Origin: GWE2-42-39 sp942493345
GTDB lineage: Bacteria > Bacteroidota > Bacteroidia > Bacteroidales > Prolixibacteraceae
Assembly: GCA_942493345.1 (NCBI GenBank)
Contig: OW818695.1
Location: 62,001-126,000 of the forward strand
Direction of reading: 5' to 3'
Length of the DNA stretch: 64,000 nt
Shown here in pieces: positions 55,221 to 63,296 of the stretch. Position 1 is the first letter of the stretch, and every line of letters begins with the position of its first letter. Position numbers and translations under genes: made by a program. Below the pieces are notes generated by a model, which saw only the letters and a program-made list of their open reading frames with translations, made no database searches and had not been told where the DNA came from.

Positions 55221-55801
55221 TGGAAAAGGAATATTTTGCACACGAAACTGCGATAATCGACGAAGGATGTTCGATTGGAACAGGCACGAAAATATGGCAT
55301 TTCACCCACATTATGCCACAATGTACCATTGGTCAAAACTGCAATATCGGCCAGAATGTGGTCATTTCGCCGGAAGTGGTGATTGGTAACAATGTGAAAA
55401 TTCAGAATAATGTTTCGGTATATACCGGGGTGATCTGCGAAGACGATGTTTTCCTGGGGCCGTCGATGGTGTTTACCAACGTGGTGAACCCGCGCAGCGC
55501 AATTGTCCGGAAGAAAGAATACCAGCCGACATTGGTGAAAAAAGGGGCCACTATTGGCGCCAACGCGACCATTGTGTGTGGAATTACCATTGGCAAATAT
55601 GCTTTTGTGGGAGCTGGAGCGGTGGTTACTAAAAATATTTCTGCCTTTGCATTGGTGATGGGCAATCCGGCGCGGCAAACCGGCTGGATGAGCGAATACG
55701 GGTACAAACTGAAATTCGATGTGCAGGGAATGGCAGTGTGTCCCGAAAGCAAACAAAAATACCTTCTGAAAGACGGAAAAGTTATCAAAATTGAAAAGTA
55801 A
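55220..55801 (+). CDS. UDP-3-amino-sugar N-acetyltransferase, WbpD/WlbB-like
   Basis: A 193-residue left-handed beta-helix acetyltransferase with hexapeptide repeats (IGTGTKIWHFTHIMPQCTIGQNCNIGQNVVI, VRKKEYQPTLVKKGATIGANATIVCGITIGKYAFVGAGAVVTKN). It closely follows the WlbB/WbpD pattern and would acetylate the 3-amino group of UDP-GlcNAc3NA. It starts at the last base of the aminotransferase stop codon and lies four bases before the dehydrogenase. Confidence 0.92.
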   Translation: MEKEYFAHETAIIDEGCSIGTGTKIWHFTHIMPQCTIGQNCNIGQNVVISPEVVIGNNVKIQNNVSVYTGVICEDDVFLGPSMVFTNVVNPRSAIVRKKEYQPTLVKKGATIGANATIVCGITIGKYAFVGAGAVVTKNISAFALVMGNPARQTGWMSEYGYKLKFDVQGMAVCPESKQKYLLKDGKVIKIEK

Positions 55802-55805
55802 GAAC

Positions 55806-56834
55806 ATGACAAAAAAGATACGTTTTGCAGTAGTCGGAATGGGACATATCGGGAAACGACATGCCGAAATGATCCGCCGGAACCCCGATGCCGAGCTAGT
55901 TGCCGTTGCCGATATCCGGAGCGCTGAAGAGTGCGGGTTGCAAGGAATTACCGAGCCGTTTTACGGTTCTGTTGACGAACTGCTGGCCAATGAAAAAGAT
56001 TTCGATGTACTGAATATCTGCACCCCCAACGGACTGCACGCCCCGATCGCAATCAAAGCGCTGGAAGACAACCGGCATGTGGTGGTTGAAAAGCCGATGG
56101 CGCTGAGCAAACATGATGCGGAAGAAATCATCCATAAATCGCTGGAAAAAGAAAAGCATGTTTTCTGTGTGATGCAGAACCGCTATTCACCTCCTTCTGT
56201 CTGGCTGAAAAGTGTGATCGATCAGAAGTTACTGGGCGATATTTACCAGGTGCAGATCAACTGCTACTGGAACCGCGATGCACGCTATTACACCGGCAAA
56301 AACTGGCATGGCAGTGCGAAACTCGATGGAGGTACGCTGTTCACCCAATTTTCGCATTTCATCGACATCATGTACTGGTTGTTTGGCGACATTCATACTA
56401 TTTCCGGGCGCTTCAACGATTTCAACCACAAAAACCTGACTGATTTTGAAGATTCAGGATTTGTTTCTTTCGATTTTGTGAAAGGAGGGACCGGCAGCCT
56501 GAATTATTCCACCGCGTTGTTCGGAGAAAACCTCGAAAGCAGCATGATTATTATTGCTGAAAAAGGAACGGTGAAAGTGGCCGGACAATACATGAACGAA
56601 GTAGCTTATTGCAACATCGAAAATTATACCATGCCGGAATTGGAAGCAGGAGCGCCGCCCAACGATTACGGCGCATACAAAGGCTCGGCACAAAACCACC
56701 ATTTTGTGATCCGCAATGTGGTTGAAAAGCTGAACAACCATTCGTCGATCAGCACCAACGCGCTGGAAGGAATGAAAGTAGTAGACATTATCGAACGCAT
56801 TTACGCCGAACGCTATAAACAATGGAAGAAATAA
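55806..56834 (+). CDS. UDP-GlcNAcA 3-dehydrogenase, Gfo/Idh/MocA family (WbpB/WlbA-like)
   Basis: Started at ATG 55806 (MTKKIRFAVVG), 342 residues. Rossmann motif VVGMGHIGKRH, catalytic EKPMAL, and a C-terminal GFO_IDH_MocA domain (YWNRDARYYTGKNWHGSAKLDGGTLFTQFSHFIDIMYWLFG). It oxidises C3 of UDP-GlcNAc uronate, with the aminotransferase and acetyltransferase acting next. Overlaps upxY by 13 bases. Confidence 0.92.
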   Translation: MTKKIRFAVVGMGHIGKRHAEMIRRNPDAELVAVADIRSAEECGLQGITEPFYGSVDELLANEKDFDVLNICTPNGLHAPIAIKALEDNRHVVVEKPMALSKHDAEEIIHKSLEKEKHVFCVMQNRYSPPSVWLKSVIDQKLLGDIYQVQINCYWNRDARYYTGKNWHGSAKLDGGTLFTQFSHFIDIMYWLFGDIHTISGRFNDFNHKNLTDFEDSGFVSFDFVKGGTGSLNYSTALFGENLESSMIIIAEKGTVKVAGQYMNEVAYCNIENYTMPELEAGAPPNDYGAYKGSAQNHHFVIRNVVEKLNNHSSISTNALEGMKVVDIIERIYAERYKQWKK

Positions 56835-57340
56835 TTTCCCAACCGGACCACCACTGGTACGCTGTTTATACCAAATCGAGGGCCGAGAAAAAAGCCCAAT
56901 TCGAGCTAAACGAGCAAGGCATTGAGGTTTTTCTACCTCTTCAGCGAAAACTACGCCAATGGAGCGACCGCAAAAAGTGGGTCGAAATGCCGCTCATTTC
57001 GGGTTATTTGTTTGTGCGCATCAGCCGGAAAGAATACGACAAAGTTCTTCAGTCGAATTACGTGGTGACCTACGTGCGTTTTGACGGCACTGCGGCTGTC
57101 ATTCCCGACCAGCAAATCGAATACCTGAAGATGATGCTCAAACAGGATGTTCTCGATGTGTCGGTGACTACCGAAAAACTGGAACCGGGAAAGAAAATTG
57201 AAGTGATTGCCGGCCCGATGATCGGAATGAAAGCCGTGCTGGTAGAAATTCATGGCAAAAACAAGGTGGCCGTCCAAATTGATAAAATGGGATTTGCCGC
57301 GCTAATTGAGATTCCGGTAAATGATATACGATTGGTTTGA
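56822..57340 (+). CDS. UpxY-family transcription antiterminator (NusG-like)
   Basis: A 172-residue NusG paralogue: NGN domain with WYAVYTKSRAEKKAQFELNEQGIEVFLPLQ and PLISGYLFVRI, and a C-terminal KOW segment (GKKIEVIAGPMIGMKAVLVEIHGKNKVAVQIDKMGFAALIEIP). Such proteins load RNA polymerase for long polysaccharide operons in Bacteroidota. They usually lie first in the operon; this one is fourth and overlaps wlbA. It may serve the downstream operon at 63 kb and beyond. Confidence 0.9.
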   Translation: MEEIISQPDHHWYAVYTKSRAEKKAQFELNEQGIEVFLPLQRKLRQWSDRKKWVEMPLISGYLFVRISRKEYDKVLQSNYVVTYVRFDGTAAVIPDQQIEYLKMMLKQDVLDVSVTTEKLEPGKKIEVIAGPMIGMKAVLVEIHGKNKVAVQIDKMGFAALIEIPVNDIRLV

Positions 57341-57492
57341 AATCTTTTTTGGGGAACAGGCCATAATTGTGGCAAACAGTTGGTACATGTTGTGCCGCGG
57401 ATTTCGAAGAACGTCAGCGGTTGCCAGAATCTGACGGACAAACGGGAATCCGACCTACGCGCACACCACGAACCCATTATAATTTATAACTA

Positions 57493-58617
57493 TTAGCGGT
57501 TATTATTAAATATTTCATCCATTTTTTCATAGAATTCATCACTCTCACCAATCGTTTTTAGTACTATTTTACCCTCTTTATCAATAATTATTTTTGTAGG
57601 ATAACCTTCAACTCCATATTTGTCTGTGATTTCTTTATTTTCGGTAAAGAGATTTGTCCAATTTAAATCATATTTATCAATAGCTTTTAACCATGCTTGT
57701 TTACTGTCTCTGCAAGCGATACTTAAAAATTCGACTTTGTCGCGATATTTTGAATAGTATTCTTTCATTTTGGGTATTCCTTTCACACAGGAACCGCACC
57801 AAGTGCCCCAGAAGTCCAGAACGATATATTTTCCCAAAAAGTCTTTCAACGAAATGTTTTTCCCTTTTTCGTTCTGTAATGTGAATTCAGGAGCAGAAGA
57901 GCCAGTTTGGGCGGCATTCATAATCTTCGAAAGATGGATGCCAAAGAATGAATTTTGAACATCGGTCGTAAAACTTTTAAAATATTTTGAAATAGTATCT
58001 TCTGGAAATCCAGCAAGCATTTCCGCTGAATAAATCCAGTCGGGGTGTTTGATAATTGAATTTAAACTAATGCTGTCTATTTGTTCATTTATTACACGTA
58101 TTTGCTTTTCCAGTTTTTTGCTCTTTTCATTTTCTTTTGCAACTTTTTCTTTTTGAATTGTCAAACCATTATATTTTTCCTCTAAAGGGAATAGCTTTTT
58201 TGTAACTATGTTTCTTTGTGTACTAATGTCATTTCCTAAAACTTGATAGTTAATTCCGTACTCACCTATATTTGCTATAATAGAAATGTGGTCTTTGGGG
58301 CGAATAAAAAAAAATATTCCCCGATTCTTTAATTTGTGTGTACTTGATTTTTCTCGTCCAAATACAGTATTAAAATCTTTACTGTTTAATCTGACTAAAT
58401 GCCACATGTCCAAATTGAAATTCACTGTACATTCAAATTTGCCTTGTACGCACTGTATATTTTCAAAAATCGGAGTTTCCCCTTCTTTTAAGGGTAATAC
58501 TGACACATTAATTTCTGCACTGTCGATGCCATTTATTTTACCTTGAAAAGTTTTTTCCTGAGCATTCAAAATCAAGGAAATAAACACAATGGGCATTGTG
58601 ATAAGAATATGTTTCAT
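57493..58617 (-). CDS. TlpA-type thiol-disulfide oxidoreductase
   Basis: A 374-residue exported protein (signal 1-19, ending NAQ) with an N-terminal DUF4369-like domain and a long charged helical middle (about 130-185). The C-terminal thioredoxin/AhpC domain has active site WGTWCGSCVKGIP. Typical of periplasmic thiol-disulfide proteins of Bacteroidota. It lies opposite to the polysaccharide genes and is probably part of an inserted group. Confidence 0.85.
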   Translation of the reverse strand: MKHILITMPIVFISLILNAQEKTFQGKINGIDSAEINVSVLPLKEGETPIFENIQCVQGKFECTVNFNLDMWHLVRLNSKDFNTVFGREKSSTHKLKNRGIFFFIRPKDHISIIANIGEYGINYQVLGNDISTQRNIVTKKLFPLEEKYNGLTIQKEKVAKENEKSKKLEKQIRVINEQIDSISLNSIIKHPDWIYSAEMLAGFPEDTISKYFKSFTTDVQNSFFGIHLSKIMNAAQTGSSAPEFTLQNEKGKNISLKDFLGKYIVLDFWGTWCGSCVKGIPKMKEYYSKYRDKVEFLSIACRDSKQAWLKAIDKYDLNWTNLFTENKEITDKYGVEGYPTKIIIDKEGKIVLKTIGESDEFYEKMDEIFNNNR

Positions 58618-58696
58618 TGCCTGTTTTTTTTTAATAATCGCTAACGTTTCGCGCTGTTATTTTTCTTGATGTCTACTTATCCTAAATTTTTATAAT

Positions 58697-59356
58697 CTAT
58701 TCTTTTGAATAAATAATAATAAGATTAGGACGTACTTCTATTTTGGGAAACTTAGAAGAGCAAAATATGGCTGAATTTGTTGTTTCTGTATTTACGCTAA
58801 ATCCCATCAAACCATAATTCGTGATGTTGCCATTAGACCATGCCTTGACAAAGTTGGTAATATCAACAATATGGTAAGTATTCTTTACCGGCCAATCTGC
58901 TAAAACTCTGGTTTCTGTTAATGTGTTGGGTTTTTTACTATAGCCAATATTTTCATTCCATGGTTCACTTATGCATTCATATACTAATTGTCCTTGTTTA
59001 TCACCGTTATAATCCGTACAAAACAACTGCATTTTAGCTTCAATTATCTTTATGCCTTTGGGCAATCCCGATAAATCCCATTGCATTAAAAACCTCTCAT
59101 CACAATTATGATAATCGGCATCTTCAGTTACTTCATCTTTTTTAAATCTCCCCTGGTAATATATTTTCCCTTCTCCGTTTGGGCTGGCAGTATTTGGCTT
59201 GCAGGTACATATATACAAGTCTTTACTTATTTTTGTTATTACTAATGTGTCGGTCAAACTTTTGTTCGTTTTTTCTTTATCTATTTTGGGTTTTGTTCCA
59301 AATACAGGCAGATTCAATATGGAAATTGCCATGATTAATAATAAGTTTGTTTTCAT
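58697..59356 (-). CDS. Secreted DNRLRE-domain protein
   Basis: A 219-residue exported protein (signal about 1-20). The main part is a DNRLRE beta-sandwich (YHNCDERFLMQWDLSGLPKGIKIIEAKMQLFC, SEPWNENIGYSKKP, YHIVDITNFVKAWSNGNITNYGLMGFSV). These domains are frequent in cell-surface proteins; the binding partner is unknown. It stands 79 bases upstream of the TlpA-like gene in the same direction. Confidence 0.75.
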   Translation of the reverse strand: MKTNLLLIMAISILNLPVFGTKPKIDKEKTNKSLTDTLVITKISKDLYICTCKPNTASPNGEGKIYYQGRFKKDEVTEDADYHNCDERFLMQWDLSGLPKGIKIIEAKMQLFCTDYNGDKQGQLVYECISEPWNENIGYSKKPNTLTETRVLADWPVKNTYHIVDITNFVKAWSNGNITNYGLMGFSVNTETTNSAIFCSSKFPKIEVRPNLIIIYSKE

Positions 59357-59603
59357 TTTTGATTTTTATTATTGTAAATGTATTAATTGTGAATATCTTT
59401 TCAATTTTAATATCCTCCATTATGCAATTTTATAATCAAAATAGTTTAGTAACGTGTTTCACTAATTGCGCATAACGGTGGCGGTATGGCCTGAAAGGGA
59501 TTGCGGGAGATTTCTTGTCAAGCTGTACGAACAGTTGGAGCGTGCTACAACCCTTCGCATACCACTGAAACCCTTATTGGCTATACTGCGGGCCAGCTGG
59601 GCT
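59357..59603. other. Spacer with AACG motif and long imperfect hairpin potential
   Basis: A non-coding stretch with GCATAACGG near 59466 and a GC-rich core containing GGTATG (59473) and CATACC (59560) in inverted order. It separates two unrelated single genes. Cassette-type borders are one reading, but a classical attC core is not clear. Small reading frames here are not supported. Confidence 0.35.
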
Positions 59604-60614
59604 TTATTTTGTTATCAATTCTTTTACTTTCTGTTCCAATACTTGTTTATCAGGTAAGTATAGCTGATACTTTGAAACAAAAATATTGTTTGAAATTCCT
59701 CCAATTGCATATTCGACCATTATGTCATTTTTATCTGCACCTAATACTATCCCGATTGGTGGATTATCTCCTTCGGTATTTTCCTCAGACTTGAAATAAT
59801 TCAAATACATGTTCATTTGTCCAATGTCTTGATGTTTGACATATTTTGTTTTCAAATCAATCAACACAAAACATTTGAGGATTCTGTGATAAAATACCAA
59901 ATCAATATAATAATGGTCGTTATCCAAAGTTATCCGATATTGTCTACCAACAAAGGAAAATCCCTTCCCTAATTCAAGCAGAAATGTTTGAAGGTTGTCT
60001 ATGATTTTTTGTTCCAGTTTACTTTCTGACATTCTGTATTCTTCAGGAATCTGAAGAAATTCAAGTACGTAAGGGTCTTTTACTATATCTTTAGGTTCTG
60101 AAACAATTTGTCCATTTTCTGAAAGTTTCAGAATTCCGCTTTTATCTTGACTCAATGCCAATCTCTCAAATAATGACGCGCTTATTTGCCTTTTTAATTC
60201 TCGAACACTCCAATTCTCATTGACCGTCTGTTTTTCATATAATCCTCTTGCATGGTCATCTGAAACTCCAAGTAATTCAGCGTAATGGGTCCAAGTCAAT
60301 TTTCCAGTCAGTGACTGGAAAATCTGATACTTTAGGTAAAATTGCCTCATTAAATAGATATTGCTTTTGCTGAATCCTTTTCCAAATCTTGATTTCAAGT
60401 CTTTAGAAAGGTTTGTTAATAATGAACTGCCATATTCAGCTTTCTCGTTTCCATGTTGTTCGTATTCAACAATGTATTTACCAATCTCCCAATTGGCTTT
60501 CAATAACTCATTATTAACAGCTTGAATAGCTCTTTGTCGGGCACTTTCAATTGTAATCCCAATCGAATCAACAAGTTTTTGATATATCTCAATATTTTGA
60601 ATTCTCTTATCCAT
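59604..60614 (-). CDS. YhcG/DUF1016 PD-(D/E)xK nuclease-domain protein
   Basis: The ATG at 60614 (MDKRIQNIEIYQ) gives 336 residues. An N-terminal DUF1016 helical domain (YGSSLLTNLSKDLKSRFGKGFSKSNIYLMRQFYLKY, LTWTHYAELLGVSD) is followed by a PDDEXK nuclease (FVGRQYRITLDNDHYYIDLVFYHRILKCFVLIDLKTK, with D and K as metal ligands). YhcG-like nucleases are linked to mobile and defence islands, but no partner gene is seen. Single gene between non-coding spacers. Confidence 0.85.
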   Translation of the reverse strand: MDKRIQNIEIYQKLVDSIGITIESARQRAIQAVNNELLKANWEIGKYIVEYEQHGNEKAEYGSSLLTNLSKDLKSRFGKGFSKSNIYLMRQFYLKYQIFQSLTGKLTWTHYAELLGVSDDHARGLYEKQTVNENWSVRELKRQISASLFERLALSQDKSGILKLSENGQIVSEPKDIVKDPYVLEFLQIPEEYRMSESKLEQKIIDNLQTFLLELGKGFSFVGRQYRITLDNDHYYIDLVFYHRILKCFVLIDLKTKYVKHQDIGQMNMYLNYFKSEENTEGDNPPIGIVLGADKNDIMVEYAIGGISNNIFVSKYQLYLPDKQVLEQKVKELITK

Positions 60615-60736
60615 AATCAATATTTCAACCAAAAATACAAAATCGAATCAAGAAACCTCAATTATTTGCAGGTGTGTCTTCTAGCCTTGCAGCCAACGTA
60701 TAGTTGTAATAATCAGTCATTTAAATTATGATTTTT

Positions 60737-60776
60737 ACAGCATGTTGATCAGCCCTATGGCTGATCAACATGCTGT
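60737..60776. repeat. Perfect 18-bp hairpin
   Basis: The sequence at 60737-60754 is perfectly inverted at 60759-60776 around a CTAT loop. No T run follows in either direction, so it is not a standard terminator. The gap 60615-61001 also holds a perfect 18-bp palindrome at 60963-60980 (ACCCCGATTAATCGGGGT). Confidence 0.7.
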
Positions 60777-61001
60777 GTGTAATCACCTGCGTTTATTTCT
60801 CCTTTATCTTTTTAAAAGTATCCAATTGGTTACAAGTAAACAAAAGATCATAAAAATACTTTTCAACTGATTTTCAACCAGAAAAACACCGGAAGTAAAT
60901 TATCGATAACCAGTTACCTCGAATTTATTCCGGGGGCTCATCAGTGGAGAGATGCTGAAACAACCCCGATTAATCGGGGTAGCATGACCTTTCTAAAATA
61001 T

Positions 61002-61919
61002 TTATTTAAATTTCACATCCACCTGAACGGGATAGTGGTCAGACGGAAGCCTGATGTCATATTGGTGCAGTGTAAGCTCTTTCGGGAAATTGCCCGATTT
61101 GACTTCCTCCGCGCTGTTACTAACTTCCGAACGATACGAATCAGTCAGCACACCGTAACGCACCACCTGAAAATCTTTGCTGACGAAAATATGGTCGATC
61201 CGGCTGTTGGTTTTCAGGTTTGGATTGAAGGCATTCGCGGTACCATTCAGCGCATAGCGGATCCCAGCCAATTCGTACGAATCGCTTAATATTTCGGAAC
61301 TCGAAAGAATTTTGTAGCCTTCGCTGGTCTGGTCCACGTTAAAGTCGCCCGTTAAGATTACCGGGTCATTGCCACAAATCGTTTTTATTTTCTGAATGAC
61401 CAGTTTCGAGCTTTCCAACCGAGCTTTCACTCCTTTGTGATCGAGGTGCAGATTGAAAAACCAAAACGTATTGCCATCGTCTTTCAGTTTAAATTTTCCC
61501 CAGGTGCAAATTCGCGGCAAAGCAGCATCCCATCCCACGTTGGGTTCGTCTTGTGTTTCCGACAACCAGAAATGACCAGATTGCAAAAGTTTAAATTTGT
61601 TCTCTTTGTAAAAGATGGGCGAAAACTCTCCCCCATTCAGCCCGTCGTTACGTCCAACGCCAATATACGCGTAGCCGGGAAGCTGCCCCAGCATATCGGT
61701 CAACTGCCCGTAAAGAACTTCCTGCGCACCAAAAATATCAAAATCATGGAACAGAATTAGTTGGGCGATCACCGGGCAACGTTGCTTCCATCCGTTACCT
61801 TTGTCTACATCCCCCTGGTTTTCATTACGGATATTGTAGGAGGCAACTGTTAAATTCTGCGCATACAATACCGAAACAAAACAAAACGCGATCAGGAAGA
61901 GAAATACATGTTTTTTCAT
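61002..61919 (-). CDS. Exported endonuclease/exonuclease/phosphatase-family protein
   Basis: A 305-residue exported EEP-fold hydrolase (signal 1-20, ending VLYAQ). Motifs are SYNIRNENQ, FGAQEVLYGQL (metal-binding Glu), NLHLDHKG, LTGDFNVDQ and the final SDHYPVQVDV with His-Asp. Members cleave nucleic acids, phospholipids or sugar phosphates. Here it is adjacent to an eP4-type phosphatase, 12 bases downstream in the same transcript, so phosphate scavenging is plausible. Confidence 0.88.
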   Translation of the reverse strand: MKKHVFLFLIAFCFVSVLYAQNLTVASYNIRNENQGDVDKGNGWKQRCPVIAQLILFHDFDIFGAQEVLYGQLTDMLGQLPGYAYIGVGRNDGLNGGEFSPIFYKENKFKLLQSGHFWLSETQDEPNVGWDAALPRICTWGKFKLKDDGNTFWFFNLHLDHKGVKARLESSKLVIQKIKTICGNDPVILTGDFNVDQTSEGYKILSSSEILSDSYELAGIRYALNGTANAFNPNLKTNSRIDHIFVSKDFQVVRYGVLTDSYRSEVSNSAEEVKSGNFPKELTLHQYDIRLPSDHYPVQVDVKFK

Positions 61920-61931
61920 TTTTATGTGTTT

Positions 61932-62819
61932 TTAATTGTGTTCATGTTTCCAGCTTTCAATTTTAGCTTTCCGCAAGCTATCCAAATGTGCGGACGAATT
62001 ATTCCGGTCGCTGCCTTTTACGATCTGATCCAGCCAATCGCAATACACCGGATTGGGCAGAATAATAAACCGGCTTCCAAATTTTTCTTTGTACGTGTTT
62101 ATACTGTCTTTAATCTGCTCCTCGGTGCCTCTGATATCAAAAGCTTTGTCGAAATCAGCCATTTGATCGCCACATAGAAGCATTATCTCGTAATTCAGTT
62201 CATTTTCAATTCGTAGACGTCGTTTTTCTTTGGTCGTTTTTCCTGACGGTATTTTATCCGCATCGGTTTTTAACAACAGATGTTTCTCATCAGCAAACGG
62301 AAGATTGAACTTTCTCAGGTTTTGCAAAGTGGGTTCACAAAGCGGGTCTACCCTTCGGTTGGAGACATAAAAAATTTCGCAGCCCAAATCTTTTGCATAG
62401 TTTAAAAAATCAACCGCTCCGGGCAATGGTTCTGCGATTGCATCCTGTCCCCACGCATTCCAGCTTGAATCGGAATATGCTTTGCCCGAAAAATAAAGCC
62501 ATCCATCATAGAGGCTGTTGTTCAGGATTGTCTCATCAATATCGACCACCACGGCGTTCTTTTTCTCTTTGTATATCTTGTGTTTCAGATTATACGCCAG
62601 CGCCTGTTTCGCTGTATTGTAACCTTGAATATATAACGCATGCATTTCTGGCGAATGTTGAAACCAGAGCTGTGATTGTGATAAATATTCGCTACTTTGA
62701 TACCAGTGAATCTTATTCTCCAAACTGTCAATCCGGTTTTGCAAAACCGTTACTATGTCATTTTGTTGGGTACAATTGAATAGCCCAAGTGCGAGTAGAA
62801 GAAAAATGGTTTGTTTCAT
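61932..62819 (-). CDS. 5'-nucleotidase, lipoprotein e(P4) family (HAD acid phosphatase)
   Basis: The ATG at 62819 gives 295 residues with lipoprotein signal MKQTIFLLLALGLFNC (Cys16). HAD motifs are VVDIDETILNNSLY with the two catalytic Asp, SNRR as motif II-like, and CGDQMADFDKAFD as motif IV. Known family members (H. influenzae eP4, acid phosphatases class C) act on nucleotides and NAD at the outer membrane. Co-oriented with the EEP gene 12 bases later. Confidence 0.9.
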   Translation of the reverse strand: MKQTIFLLLALGLFNCTQQNDIVTVLQNRIDSLENKIHWYQSSEYLSQSQLWFQHSPEMHALYIQGYNTAKQALAYNLKHKIYKEKKNAVVVDIDETILNNSLYDGWLYFSGKAYSDSSWNAWGQDAIAEPLPGAVDFLNYAKDLGCEIFYVSNRRVDPLCEPTLQNLRKFNLPFADEKHLLLKTDADKIPSGKTTKEKRRLRIENELNYEIMLLCGDQMADFDKAFDIRGTEEQIKDSINTYKEKFGSRFIILPNPVYCDWLDQIVKGSDRNNSSAHLDSLRKAKIESWKHEHN

Positions 62820-63048
62820 GTGTATTGTCAATTTAATGTTTGTGCTACCGCGAAATCATATCCGAAAATCCGTTTTTTATTGTTCCTGAAAAGGTTGCGA
62901 TCCGCTGTAACCCGAATAAAAATATATATTTCTTCAGAAACAAATGCACTGAGTAAAAATAATCAGATATTTTAAATGACCATCGAATATGTGCTTGATT
63001 TACGATGAGCGATATCTGCTGAAATTGCTGAATTGCTAAATTATTACA

Positions 63049-63176
63049 GGCTGCTAGTGTCATGTCAACCATCAAACGACGGTTTGTCTTTCTGAGCGAA
63101 GCGAACATAGAATTAATCATGAGACCCTTCACTACGTTCAGGGTGACAAAACAAGGTTGACACGACACTAGCAGCC
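63049..63176. mobile_element. 128-bp MITE-like element
   Basis: Terminal inverted repeats of 22 bases (63049-63070 and 63155-63176) agree at 21 positions and start with GGCTGCTAGTGTC. The interior carries CTTTCTGAGCGAAGCG and CCCTTCACTACGTTCAGGG, which resemble widespread palindromic repeats. No gene inside. No clear target duplication was seen. The rest of the gap 62820-63296 is otherwise empty. Confidence 0.65.
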
Positions 63177-63296
63177 AACAGCTTTTTTTTTTGCAAACTA
63201 AGACTGAGTACTTCAATATCCGCATTTCGTAACTTAAAAATTTCTTTTCTGTATTTTGAAATTTGGATTACTTTTGAACAAATCAATCTCCGAATT

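Noticed and set aside
59466..59794. Small plus-strand frames before the YhcG gene
   Set aside because: They lie in the spacer and continue antisense to YhcG. The spacer sequence looks like a non-coding repeat.
57341..60700. Integron cassette array
   Set aside because: AACG motifs recur between single genes, but I could not assemble paired core sites or find an integron integrase, so I list only an insertion hotspot.
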